Shown piece by piece: positions 9,097-17,785 of a stretch of DNA of 64,000 nt. The position numbers and the translations under genes are program-made. Positions within the stretch are counted from its first letter, which is position 1, and each line of letters starts with the position of its first letter. The stretch comes from Aureibaculum flavum (GTDB lineage: Bacteria; Bacteroidota; Bacteroidia; Flavobacteriales; Flavobacteriaceae). Location: assembly GCF_016406085.1 (NCBI RefSeq), contig NZ_JAEHFJ010000010.1, forward strand, positions 62,001-126,000, in the 5' to 3' direction. The notes below the pieces were generated by a model. That model did not search any database. It was not told the DNA's origin and saw only the letters and a program-made list of their open reading frames with translations.

Positions 9097-10878
9097 ATGA
9101 AAAAAATAATATATATAATAATTCCGTGCGTAATGATGCTCTTTACATCTTGTGCAGACGACTTTATTGATTTGACACCACCTGCTTCAATTACTGACGA
9201 TGTTTATTACACTGAAGCTGAGCATTTTTTAACAGGATCAAACAGATTCTATACAAACTTAATAAGATGGAATGACCAAGATGTATTTTCAGATCATGGT
9301 TCCGATTTAGTAGGTTATACGGAAGACAGTGACATGCAAGAATATAGTAGAGGTGACACTCAAGCACCAGCAAATGATAGTTATTATTCAAATGCTTATA
9401 ATGCTATTAGAGATATGAACCTATTACTATCGAGAGCTGAAGCGTATGAAGGAAATGACATAGGTGAGTATGTAGCTGCGACTAAATTTCATAGAGCTTG
9501 GCAATATTTCTTTTTAGTACAACGATTTGGAGGTGTAACTATAGTAACAGAACCTCTTGATGTTAATTCGGAAGCATTATATGGACCACGTAATAGTAGA
9601 TATGAAGTGGTTGCTCAAATATTAACTGACTTAGACGATGCTATTGCTGGTTTACCTGCAGAACAAGATATCGCCTCTGGTGATAAAGGCAAGATTAGTA
9701 AATGGGCAGCTATGTCATTCAAAGCAGAAGTACTATTACACGAAGCTACTTGGATGAAATATGTTGGCACTACAACTGATGGTGATGGAACTTCCACAGG
9801 TGCTGGTAGTGCTGGTTTTAATGATTCAAATATCAATATCTACCTTCAAGAAGCAGTTACCTTAACTAAAACGGTAATGGATCAAGGTGGTTTTGAACTA
9901 TGGAATCACAATGCAGATCTTGATAATTTGAGTTCAAATTTCTTATTTAATTTAGAAGATGGTGGCTCTAACCCTGGTGGTTATGATAAGGCTACAAATA
10001 ATGAGTATATTTTTTACAATAAATACGATTTTACATTCAGACAGGCAGGTACATTAGTAAGTCACGTTTATGAAGGGAGATTAAAACCTAGCAGAAAAAT
10101 GGTAGATATGTTTTTATGTGATGATGGATTACCAATAGCTCAATCTCCTAGGTTTCAAGGATACGCAAATACACCTGACGAATTCCAAAACAGAGACTAT
10201 AGAATGAGGGCTTATTTTACCTATCATAAAAACCTTGGTGAAATCCCTCAAAATGGAGATGTTACTTTAAGTGGAACAAACAATTTTGGTTACTTCAATT
10301 CAAAATTTATGAGTTGGAAATGGGGAACAGATGAGGCTTATAGAGCAACAACAACTGAAGCCTATGACATGCCTTTTATACGATTGGCTGAAGTATATTT
10401 AATGTATGCGGAAGCTTTATATGAATTAAATGGTAGTCTTTCTGATGAAGAAATGGAGGAATCTATTAATTTGGTAAAAGCTAGAGCTGGTTTACCTGGA
10501 ATAACTAACGCCTTTTTATCTTCTAATAATATGGATATTAAAACCGAAATTAGAAGAGAGCGTACTATTGAACTTTATGCAGAAAGTGCAACAAGGTTTA
10601 ATGACTTAAAACGATGGGGTATTGCAGAGCAAGAATTAGGTGAAGCAATTTATGGTGCAGTTATAGAAGGTACAGTTTATGAAAGTACACCTGCCTTATA
10701 CGACCCATCTAAATATGGTTACGGTGAAGAAACTACGACGACAGGAGTTGGTCCAAGAAGATGTCTTGTAGTTCAGCCTTCAGCGATTCGTAACTTTTCA
10801 AAAGATGACTATCTATTTCCGGTACCTACATCTCAGACCGGTTTAAATGATGAGTTATTACAAAATCCTGGATACTAG
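9097..10878 (+). CDS. susD: SusD/RagB-like surface glycan-binding lipoprotein
   Basis: A 593-residue lipoprotein with lipobox LFTSC (Cys19), followed by the canonical SusD opening 'FIDLTPPASITDDVYYTEAE'. Inside are the TPR-type helices of the fold (AATKFHRAWQYFFLVQRFGG, ISKWAAMSFKAEVLLHEA). Near the C-terminus come MPFIRLAEVYLMYAEALYE, RRERTIELYAESATRFNDLKRWG and the closing 'FPVPTSQTGLN...LLQNPGY', all hallmarks of RagB/SusD. It acts as the lid over SusC at the cell surface and binds the incoming glycan. It is co-transcribed with susC, 30 bp apart, and followed by a hairpin terminator. Confidence 0.97.
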   Translation: MKKIIYIIIPCVMMLFTSCADDFIDLTPPASITDDVYYTEAEHFLTGSNRFYTNLIRWNDQDVFSDHGSDLVGYTEDSDMQEYSRGDTQAPANDSYYSNAYNAIRDMNLLLSRAEAYEGNDIGEYVAATKFHRAWQYFFLVQRFGGVTIVTEPLDVNSEALYGPRNSRYEVVAQILTDLDDAIAGLPAEQDIASGDKGKISKWAAMSFKAEVLLHEATWMKYVGTTTDGDGTSTGAGSAGFNDSNINIYLQEAVTLTKTVMDQGGFELWNHNADLDNLSSNFLFNLEDGGSNPGGYDKATNNEYIFYNKYDFTFRQAGTLVSHVYEGRLKPSRKMVDMFLCDDGLPIAQSPRFQGYANTPDEFQNRDYRMRAYFTYHKNLGEIPQNGDVTLSGTNNFGYFNSKFMSWKWGTDEAYRATTTEAYDMPFIRLAEVYLMYAEALYELNGSLSDEEMEESINLVKARAGLPGITNAFLSSNNMDIKTEIRRERTIELYAESATRFNDLKRWGIAEQELGEAIYGAVIEGTVYESTPALYDPSKYGYGEETTTTGVGPRRCLVVQPSAIRNFSKDDYLFPVPTSQTGLNDELLQNPGY

Positions 10879-10913
10879 TTTCAGAGAAAATAATTATTTG
10901 AGTTAGATTGCAG

Positions 10914-10955
10914 AACGGCTATAAACTATATGTTTATAGCCGTTTCTATTTTGTT
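10914..10955 (+). terminator. Rho-independent terminator after susCD
   Basis: A 13-bp inverted repeat, AACGGCTATAAAC (10914-10926) and its complement (10932-10944), has a 5-base loop and is followed by a T-rich stretch (TCTATTTTGTT). It lies 36 bp after the susD stop. Confidence 0.85.
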
Positions 10956-11150
10956 ATAATTCCTGTTTGGAGTAAATAAAGAATGAATCCTGAAGCGTTT
11001 GGAGTATCGAAAACTTCTAGATATAAATTTTCTTGTACCTATAAAATTCAAACGTAGAGCCACGGATTTTATACAAGAAACTAAGACCTTATTGAGTTGT
11101 TAATTCGGATGGTTCCTAAGAATGAATATAGAAGGGTTGTCTATGTTGAG

Positions 11151-11224
11151 AACTATTTGTGTAAACGAATTGAAGAAGGCTTCTCGATACACCACGCCAA
11201 AAAGCGTGGCACTCGAAGTGACGT
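11151..11224 (+). repeat. Intergenic repeat, copy 1
   Basis: It shares about 74 bp with 11342-11415, offset 191 bp. The last 55 bp (from TTGAAGAAGGCTTCT) differ at one position. The core contains CCACGCCAAAAAGCGTGG, a 6-bp stem hairpin, followed by CACTCGAAGTGACGT. The 'TTCTCGATACA...CACTCGAAGTGACG' pattern resembles short intergenic repeats widespread in Flavobacteriaceae genomes. Confidence 0.75.
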
Positions 11225-11341
11225 ACTATTAATGATTTTGATTAAAATTTAAATCCATCGTCTGTTCAATGGTTTTTACTAAAGTTTCGCCGACAGCATA
11301 GTGTTCTCTAAAAATTTATATACAGCCTCAGAAGTAGCGTG

Positions 11342-11415
11342 AACTATTCGTTTAAACAAATTGAAGAAGGCTTCTGGATACACCACGCCAAAAAGCGTGG
11401 CACTCGAAGTGACGT
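11342..11415 (+). repeat. Intergenic repeat, copy 2
   Basis: Second copy of the element at 11151-11224 in the same orientation, with the identical hairpin core CCACGCCAAAAAGCGTGG and tail CACTCGAAGTGACGT. The left 19 bp (AACTATTCGTTTAAACAAA) are more diverged. Confidence 0.75.
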
Positions 11416-11430
11416 GCATTTTATACTTTA

Positions 11431-11524
11431 ACTAAGACCCTTATTCTGTCGTCAGTTCGAGTGGTCTCGAAGAATGAGAGATTGTATCGAGAACTTTTCG
11501 CGTACTGAAGGTTCTCGATACACT
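11431..11524 (+). repeat. Diverged third repeat copy with hairpin
   Basis: The segment CTAAGACCCTTATT...GAATGAGAG...GAGAACTTTTCG resembles the sequence leading into copy 1 (CTAAGACCTTATT at about 11081). It contains a perfect 12-bp inverted repeat (TGTATCGAGAAC at 11483-11494, complement at 11511-11522). The hairpin is followed by CTTTTTTATTT on the plus strand, so it could add termination in the convergent spacer. Confidence 0.55.
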
Positions 11525-11595
11525 TTTTTATTTCGCTGCATCTTAGAAAAAAACACTCTCAATACTAAATTTTATTTAAAATGCACTAAAGGTTT

Positions 11596-12333
11596 CTATT
11601 GTATTTGATACACTTTAAAATTATCTACAGTCATATGGTTTTTAACCGTTCTTAAACCAAAATAACCGGATGTATAGGGGTTCGTATCATTAAAATCAAC
11701 AAACAATTCATTATCTCTGTAGTATTGTATAACACCATTATGTGCAATTATTTTGATATGATAGGTTTTGTTTGGTTCTAACATGTATTTTGTATCAGAC
11801 AAATCATGTTCATCAATTAAAGGACGCTCTCCATTACCTACATATCTTCTAAATCGTGTGGTACCATTGTCATTCCCTCCTACTCCCATATAATATAATT
11901 GGAGTGCATCATAATTCGAAAATTTACCACCACGTTTTTCAGAATCTGCAAATAAATTTGTTGGATTTTTAGGATCAGATCCCATCCAGAAACAATTTAA
12001 ATCAGATACCCTATCGTTTTCTCCACCATCTTGTATCATAAACACATCATATTCTATAACTATCGAACCTTCAAACTTCTTATCTAACCAAACTGTACAC
12101 CCAGAATCATCGTTAATTTCTAATTTACTTTTATTAATTGCTACACTACCTTTTGGCATTTGCTCTACAACCCAATTATCCATTCCATTATCAAAATTCT
12201 CTTCAAAAACGAGTTCAGTAGCATAGGTTTTTCCTTTTATTTCTATGCCCTTAGTATCATTATTACATGAAGATAAAATACCTAACACCAATGCTAAAGC
12301 AATGAAATTTGTGATTTTTTTAGAATATAACAT
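11596..12333 (-). CDS. Lipoprotein with concanavalin-like (DUF6250/DUF1961-type) fold
   Basis: A 245-residue lipoprotein (lipobox ILSSC, Cys23). The mature part looks like one beta-jelly-roll domain. It has VFEENFDNGMDNWVVEQ near the start, a middle rich in Trp/Asp (DLNCFWMGSDPKNP) and an end of 'YHIKIIAHNGVIQYYRDNELFVDF...GYFGLRTVKNHMTVDNFKVYQI'. This is the typical closing pattern of concanavalin A/LamG-like domains of the DUF6250 or DUF1961 groups found in Bacteroidetes PULs, where they occur as putative lyases or glycan-binding proteins. No catalytic residues can be assigned. It is the last gene of the long minus-strand cluster, 13 bp after a GH39 gene. Confidence 0.55.
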   Translation of the reverse strand: MLYSKKITNFIALALVLGILSSCNNDTKGIEIKGKTYATELVFEENFDNGMDNWVVEQMPKGSVAINKSKLEINDDSGCTVWLDKKFEGSIVIEYDVFMIQDGGENDRVSDLNCFWMGSDPKNPTNLFADSEKRGGKFSNYDALQLYYMGVGGNDNGTTRFRRYVGNGERPLIDEHDLSDTKYMLEPNKTYHIKIIAHNGVIQYYRDNELFVDFNDTNPYTSGYFGLRTVKNHMTVDNFKVYQIQ

Positions 12334-12346
12334 GTTCTTTATAGTT

Positions 12347-13981
12347 TTAATTTACTTGTTTGATTAATACTAAACTCCAAGGAGTTATGGAATGCTTAAT
12401 AGTTAAAACCCCATTTTTATCTGCCTTAACAAATTCTTTTTTCATGGTATTGGCATAGTCTTTCATTACCCTAACCTCTTCTCTTGTTGGTGGTTCAGGT
12501 GTACCCATTGTTTCCCAAAAGTTATGAATATTACCATGATCTTTATCTAAAATTTCTATTTCAAACATACTCCCAGCTTTTAACCCAGTTAACGTAAAAT
12601 CTAAATTTTTAACAGTTCCTGTTTCGCGTTTATCTCTTCCAGAAGGTACTGCATTCTCATATTCTTTAGGGTAATTATAGGCTAACGCAACAATGTTACC
12701 ATCTGAAGATTTTTTAGAAACAAAAAGGTAATCATCTTTATATAATTTTTGATCACCCAACTGATGTAACATTCTATACGCATGATACGATGGTTTTACC
12801 AACCCTTGAAAATTAATCATTCCAAAACCACCATGAAAAATACTTGAAGCTCCACCTTTTTCTTCAAAGATATCAGTAAACGTCCAAAAAGCTAAAGAAT
12901 TTGTTAACCCTATACAATCTAAATTTGTTTTTACAATATATGCAGCTGCGGGTAAACGATCATGCATTGCATCTCTACTACTTGGACTGGTATTCCATTC
13001 TGTAAGGTGAATTTCTACATCTGGAAAATCACTTTTAGCTATTGTTTTATTCAACCATTCTAAATCTAATTTTGTTGACTTTACAAAGCGTGTTAGTCCC
13101 CTTCCCTTTCCTGTTTCTGGATTAAATGCATAATCAGTTGGATAAGGATGGCAACTTACAAAATCAACAGGTAAATTTTCTTTTTTACAATAGTTGAGAA
13201 AATCTTCTATCCATACGCCATGCCATTCTAAAACGTTAATATCATCCGCTTTAAAAACAGCATCTGAAACATTATCATTTACAAGTTCGCCTTCAAAACG
13301 ATTATCTGGCACAAAATTACTAGTTGATGGACCTCCAACTTTAAGCCTATTATCTACAGATCTAACAGCTTTAACGGACTGTTTGTATAACTCAAAATAT
13401 TGTGATTTGGTTGCATCCCAAAACCCTCTATGTAAATTAGGTTCATTCCAAACTTCAAAATACCATGTTAAAACCTCCTCTATTCCATAACGATCAACAC
13501 AATGTTGGGTAAAAGCTTTAATCAAGTCATGCCATTTACCAAATGATTCTTCATTGGGAGTAATATTACCTTTCCACCACATTGTGGTTTTAGAATTCTC
13601 AGCGGCTATACTTTTTGGAAAAAAACCTAGTTCTAAAAATGGTTTCACATTTAAGTCTAACATTCTATCAAACAAATCATCAATATACTGCCAGTTATAA
13701 ACGGTTTTTCCCTTTTCTTGAAAAACGGGAAACATATCATCATGAAAAAGTCCATGAAAACGAACATATTCGAACCCACAATTTTCTTGTACTTGTTCTA
13801 ACTGTTCTAACCATCCTGCTCGTAAGCCCTCATTGGCACGACCCGCACCAACCATTTTACTCCAAAAATGATCAAATTTCTCTCCTTTCACTTGAGCATC
13901 AATTTGTATGTTTTTTTGTGCATTAATTAACAAACTACTTCCCAAAATTAATCCTAAAACTACTATTTTTAATATTTTCAT
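12347..13981 (-). CDS. GH39 glycosidase (beta-xylosidase-like), copy 1
   Basis: A 544-residue exported enzyme (signal peptide ending LLINAQ, residue 22). The (beta/alpha)8 domain has acid/base Glu180 in YFEVWNEPNL and nucleophile Glu328 in EIHLTEWNTSPSSRD, both in the clan GH-A positions. A C-terminal beta domain (about 400-540) follows. GH39 includes beta-xylosidases, alpha-L-iduronidases and enzymes from ulvan PULs. It is close to a second GH39 at 40162-41799 (about three quarters of residues identical by eye in the catalytic domain), so the two arose by duplication. It lies downstream of the GH95-like gene with 32 bp between. Confidence 0.93.
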   Translation of the reverse strand: MKILKIVVLGLILGSSLLINAQKNIQIDAQVKGEKFDHFWSKMVGAGRANEGLRAGWLEQLEQVQENCGFEYVRFHGLFHDDMFPVFQEKGKTVYNWQYIDDLFDRMLDLNVKPFLELGFFPKSIAAENSKTTMWWKGNITPNEESFGKWHDLIKAFTQHCVDRYGIEEVLTWYFEVWNEPNLHRGFWDATKSQYFELYKQSVKAVRSVDNRLKVGGPSTSNFVPDNRFEGELVNDNVSDAVFKADDINVLEWHGVWIEDFLNYCKKENLPVDFVSCHPYPTDYAFNPETGKGRGLTRFVKSTKLDLEWLNKTIAKSDFPDVEIHLTEWNTSPSSRDAMHDRLPAAAYIVKTNLDCIGLTNSLAFWTFTDIFEEKGGASSIFHGGFGMINFQGLVKPSYHAYRMLHQLGDQKLYKDDYLFVSKKSSDGNIVALAYNYPKEYENAVPSGRDKRETGTVKNLDFTLTGLKAGSMFEIEILDKDHGNIHNFWETMGTPEPPTREEVRVMKDYANTMKKEFVKADKNGVLTIKHSITPWSLVLIKQVN

Positions 13982-14013
13982 TATTACTATTTTTTACTGT
14001 TCATTCTCTTTTA

Positions 14014-16317
14014 TTAATACTTATACTCAGGCACTTTGTATTCCATTATTTCTTTGTAATTCATTCCTTTTTTCACACCATATTGATTCATTTTTGATTC
14101 CAAATGTTTTATGGGTTCTATTATTGCTTTATCAATGTTTTTTGATGAAATCAAAATAGTTTCTCCCTTTTTTAAATCAATACGAAATTCATTTTCTGAA
14201 TTTTTTACTATTTCAATTTTTTTGCCTTTACTTATTTGAATGGCATTAGTCCAATCTAAAACTTTTAATACACACGGTTTACCAGATAAACTTTTTATGG
14301 ATACCCATTCCGTTTTACTATCATTCCGCTTTGCACTCACTAAAAATCCACCTTGAGCCCGTAAATTTTGAAAAGATGCATCTTTCCACGCATCTGGAAC
14401 TGCTGGAAAAACGCGAATTTTATCTCCCCAACTTTGTAATTGAAATTCCATAATAGATGTAGCAGCACTCAGAGGTGTTTCTATTACTGGATTTTTACCA
14501 TTCCCTTCCATATAAAATGTATTGGGTAATAAAAGAGCCGTTCCTATTTTACCATTTAAAAAATGTTGCATAATGCTATTCGCCTCATTCCCTTTTCCCA
14601 AGGCTGCATATAATGACGCTGCCCCCGTAAAGGAGTAACCTACCAATTTTGCCCCATCTTCGATTTTATGCCAATGAATAACTGATTTTTCAACCAATGC
14701 TCGATCTTTAGGTGCGTCTGGATTTAATTGAAATAAAGGGTATAATGCCAATAAATGTGAATAATGCCGATGTGACATATCTACAGGCTGATTACTCCCT
14801 ATCATTAATCCGTTTTCATCAACAGGATAATCAATTAACTTTTGAAGCGTTTGTTTCCATGCTATTATTCTTTCAGGATTCTTATTAAATTTTTCGTTAG
14901 AATCAATCAAAGAATTTAATAACCAACGTAAAATGGCCAAGTTATAATTGGTGTTTAAAAAAGACTTAAATCCCATATATTCTGGAGATCCCATAGCTGT
15001 CAGTTCTATTTGCCCCTTATCATTTAGAATCATATGTTTTTTATATTTTTCTAAAATTTTAATGGCTTTAGGCACCCACTTCTTTTGAATAGCCTCATCA
15101 TCACCCTTATAATTATAATACAACCAATAATTGTGTGTAGCCCAAGCAAAATCTCCCAAACTTTTTCCACTTTTATTTTCAACCATATACTCAAAGTGAG
15201 TATCTATTAAATGAATAAAATTTTCCGCAATATCTAAATGATTACTGGTATTAAATGGCCAATAAGTCAATTGTACGTTTAAATTCCACCATAAACTTGG
15301 CCAACCCGTATTTTTATAAAAAGGTCCCATTAAATCTAATGCAGGACCATCAGCACGAGAGCTAGCTGCCATTTTATAAATTTGAATCCAGTAGAAAGAT
15401 TCCATCTTGGCATCTGGCATTGTTATAAACGATTTTTTATAATAATTATGCCACCAATCGCTATGTGTTTTTATAATAGTTTCTGCTTTTAAACCCATAG
15501 CATCTTTAACTGTGTTAACCGCTACTTTAGCCGAAACATTGGCCGCTGGAACCTCATTTGCAATGGCTACAAATAAAGTAGAGTTATTTTTTGATGTATT
15601 CGATTTTTTCTCTTTCCAAGCCGTTGCATAATCTCCTCCAGCCAATAAGGATTGTGTACAAATGGAAATACCATTTTCCACAGTAATTATGGGTTTAGGA
15701 TTTGGTTTATAGCTTAATGTTTGTGGATGGTCTGGTTTTGCATATACTCTTGGTGTAATGGGATTACCCGCTAACCATTCCCATTTATAATCAACATTTT
15801 TATTAGTCTTTCGTTCTGTTGAACTGATTTCAATAATATTCATCATTCTATCATAAGGTGTAAAGGCTCTAAAGCTTATTTCACCTAAATCTGTATAAAT
15901 AATACCTCGGATTTCGGCATTCCATAAATCTTGACGAATGGTAGCTGAAATAATTTTACCAACAGGATACAATGCCATTCTACCAACATCTAACCTCGAG
16001 AAATCATATAGGTTATACCCTTTAACACCCATAGATGTTTTTTTATGAGGAGCTCCTCTATGATCGGTAACGTCTTGTCTTCCCATATGAAAATCAATAC
16101 GGTTCTCACTCATAGTAGCATAAACCATCATACCTACTTGACCGTTTCCTGTAAAAGCACCTTCATTCCATTGCATGGGAATTTCTTCCCAAACCAAGTC
16201 ATGTTGTCCTAAAAATTTAGGCCAATCAATGTTGTCAATAACCTGTCCTTGCAACTGACAAAAGGTTAATAAAACAATGACTAGAGCTGTACTTCTAAAA
16301 TTTGATTTAGAAATCAT
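14014..16317 (-). CDS. Divergent GH95-like (alpha/alpha)6 protein
   Basis: A 767-residue exported protein (signal to about residue 25). An N-terminal beta domain opens with WNEGAFTGNGQVGMMVYA, as in GH95 and DUF5703-type proteins. A helical barrel follows with SLWWNLNVQLTYWP (Asn345, Asn347), MGSPEY (Glu446) and HRHYSHLLALYPL, then a C-terminal 'IRVFPAVPDAWKDASFQNLRAQGGF'. Compared with the bona fide GH95 at 37507, the two Asn and the Glu are kept. The general-base Asp of the 'QIDGNFG' motif is replaced by Glu613 in PVIETPLSAA. GH95 enzymes invert alpha-L-fucosides or alpha-L-galactosides. This one may cut a related sugar or be a new subgroup. It lies 5 bp from the upstream GH30 gene, suggesting translational coupling. 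Confidence 0.7.
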   Translation of the reverse strand: MISKSNFRSTALVIVLLTFCQLQGQVIDNIDWPKFLGQHDLVWEEIPMQWNEGAFTGNGQVGMMVYATMSENRIDFHMGRQDVTDHRGAPHKKTSMGVKGYNLYDFSRLDVGRMALYPVGKIISATIRQDLWNAEIRGIIYTDLGEISFRAFTPYDRMMNIIEISSTERKTNKNVDYKWEWLAGNPITPRVYAKPDHPQTLSYKPNPKPIITVENGISICTQSLLAGGDYATAWKEKKSNTSKNNSTLFVAIANEVPAANVSAKVAVNTVKDAMGLKAETIIKTHSDWWHNYYKKSFITMPDAKMESFYWIQIYKMAASSRADGPALDLMGPFYKNTGWPSLWWNLNVQLTYWPFNTSNHLDIAENFIHLIDTHFEYMVENKSGKSLGDFAWATHNYWLYYNYKGDDEAIQKKWVPKAIKILEKYKKHMILNDKGQIELTAMGSPEYMGFKSFLNTNYNLAILRWLLNSLIDSNEKFNKNPERIIAWKQTLQKLIDYPVDENGLMIGSNQPVDMSHRHYSHLLALYPLFQLNPDAPKDRALVEKSVIHWHKIEDGAKLVGYSFTGAASLYAALGKGNEANSIMQHFLNGKIGTALLLPNTFYMEGNGKNPVIETPLSAATSIMEFQLQSWGDKIRVFPAVPDAWKDASFQNLRAQGGFLVSAKRNDSKTEWVSIKSLSGKPCVLKVLDWTNAIQISKGKKIEIVKNSENEFRIDLKKGETILISSKNIDKAIIEPIKHLESKMNQYGVKKGMNYKEIMEYKVPEYKY

Positions 16318-16322
16318 ATAAA

Positions 16323-17753
16323 TTATTTATTTATAATTAAGGAATTAATCGATAATGCTTGTACTTCAATTTCAAATAACTGTTCCCCTATTTTAAAATT
16401 TAGATTTTTATTCGTTTTATCAGGATTGTTAACTAAAAGCATAACACGGCCATCTTTTAACTGAAAGGCCAAATGATTTTTCCCTTTAGAAGATTTTAAA
16501 TAATGATCACCTGGTTGCACAAAATGCGATAGGTGTTTAAATAAATAAAACTCATCGGTATATGTAACATTTTTAGTTACTTTATCTATGACTACCATTG
16601 AGTTTTGTGGCCATCCCCAAGCACTTTTTCCTGTTTCATCTAATACCATATTCCAATACATATGAGATCCAGCTCCATTGTTAAAAAAGTGTACCAATGT
16701 TTCCCAAGAACGATCGAAAGATGTCCAATCATTTTCTCCTTCTCCACACTTATTCTCCGTTTGCATGTATTGTAAATCTGGATACTCTTTATGTATAGAA
16801 GGAATAGCTTTAGAGCCGCCCCATTGAAAACCAACACCCTTTATATATTTAGCTGACTTTTTATTATCCAAAATGGTTCTAACATAATTCGGATTACTAT
16901 AATTAATAGTTCCTAACCAAATTTCTGTATCTAAACCATCATTTTCTAATTGAGGTCCTAAGTATTCTCCAATAAACAATGAAAAATCTTCAGCTCGCCA
17001 AGTACAACTTGGCCAATTTGGTGCATAGGCTATTTCGTTTTGTGGCTGTATTGAAAATAAATTGATCCCTTCCTTTTTATAGGCCTTAATAAATTTTGAA
17101 AAATACAGGGCATATGCTTTTAAGTACTGGTCTTGCATTTTAAATGCAGTAGCATTACTCAATATTTGAGCACCAGGGTCCATTCTATTTCCATTTGATC
17201 TACCATTCCAATCACCAGCACGTAAAGAGTAATGTTCGTTCACTTTCATCCAAGCTGGAGGCGTCCATGGTGATGCCCATATTTTTAAATCAGGTCGGTT
17301 TTTTAAAGCGGCTTTTAAATAGGGTATCAAAATATATTTATCTCTATCAATATTAAAATCACGCATAACAAAATCTCCTGGAACATCATCGTGAGAATAA
17401 TAACTTAAGGCATAATCAGAAGCACCAATTGGAATACGACACATTGAAAAATTACATCCGTCTTTTGAAAAAATGGCTTCAATAACTTCCTTAGCACCTT
17501 TATCATCTAACCTCTGAATAGCTTCCCAACCTAACTCATTAAATGCACCACCAATACCATCAACTTTTTGCAATACACTGTCCGTATAAACAGTGATATC
17601 AACCTTAGATTCACTAACCTTCTTTTTAAGAAACTTCTTAGGCTTAACCCAACGTTCTGAAGCTGTTGTATAAATTAATTCTACTTTTTGAGCATATAAT
17701 AAATTAGAGACTAAAAGCACCAACATGAGTACCGTGTAATTTATCTTTTTCAT
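16323..17753 (-). CDS. GH30 glycosidase, copy 1
   Basis: A 476-residue exported enzyme (signal MKKINYTVLMLVLLVSNLLYAQ). The TIM barrel carries the GH30 motif GIGGAFNELGWEA, SPWTPPAWMK, acid/base Glu240 in SIQPQNEIAY and nucleophile Glu333 in YMQTENKCGEG. A beta-sandwich formed by both ends of the chain closes the protein (ending VQALSINSLIIN). GH30 covers beta-glucosidase, beta-1,6-glucanase, beta-xylosidase and glucuronoxylanase; the subfamily cannot be decided here. A second GH30 at 50604-52031 is much more diverged. It is followed 5 bp later by the GH95-like gene. Confidence 0.93.
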   Translation of the reverse strand: MKKINYTVLMLVLLVSNLLYAQKVELIYTTASERWVKPKKFLKKKVSESKVDITVYTDSVLQKVDGIGGAFNELGWEAIQRLDDKGAKEVIEAIFSKDGCNFSMCRIPIGASDYALSYYSHDDVPGDFVMRDFNIDRDKYILIPYLKAALKNRPDLKIWASPWTPPAWMKVNEHYSLRAGDWNGRSNGNRMDPGAQILSNATAFKMQDQYLKAYALYFSKFIKAYKKEGINLFSIQPQNEIAYAPNWPSCTWRAEDFSLFIGEYLGPQLENDGLDTEIWLGTINYSNPNYVRTILDNKKSAKYIKGVGFQWGGSKAIPSIHKEYPDLQYMQTENKCGEGENDWTSFDRSWETLVHFFNNGAGSHMYWNMVLDETGKSAWGWPQNSMVVIDKVTKNVTYTDEFYLFKHLSHFVQPGDHYLKSSKGKNHLAFQLKDGRVMLLVNNPDKTNKNLNFKIGEQLFEIEVQALSINSLIINK

Positions 17754-17785
17754 CCTATTTGATTTAAATTAGTTTTGTGATTTGA

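Larger units (their letters stand above)
10956..11595. other. Non-coding convergent spacer between susD and the large minus-strand operon
   Basis: The stretch lies between two convergent gene sets and holds no credible reading frame. It contains two 74-bp direct repeats, a third diverged copy with a 12-bp hairpin, and otherwise featureless AT-rich sequence (listed separately). Its base composition looks like decayed repeat sequence rather than a lost gene. Confidence 0.6.
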
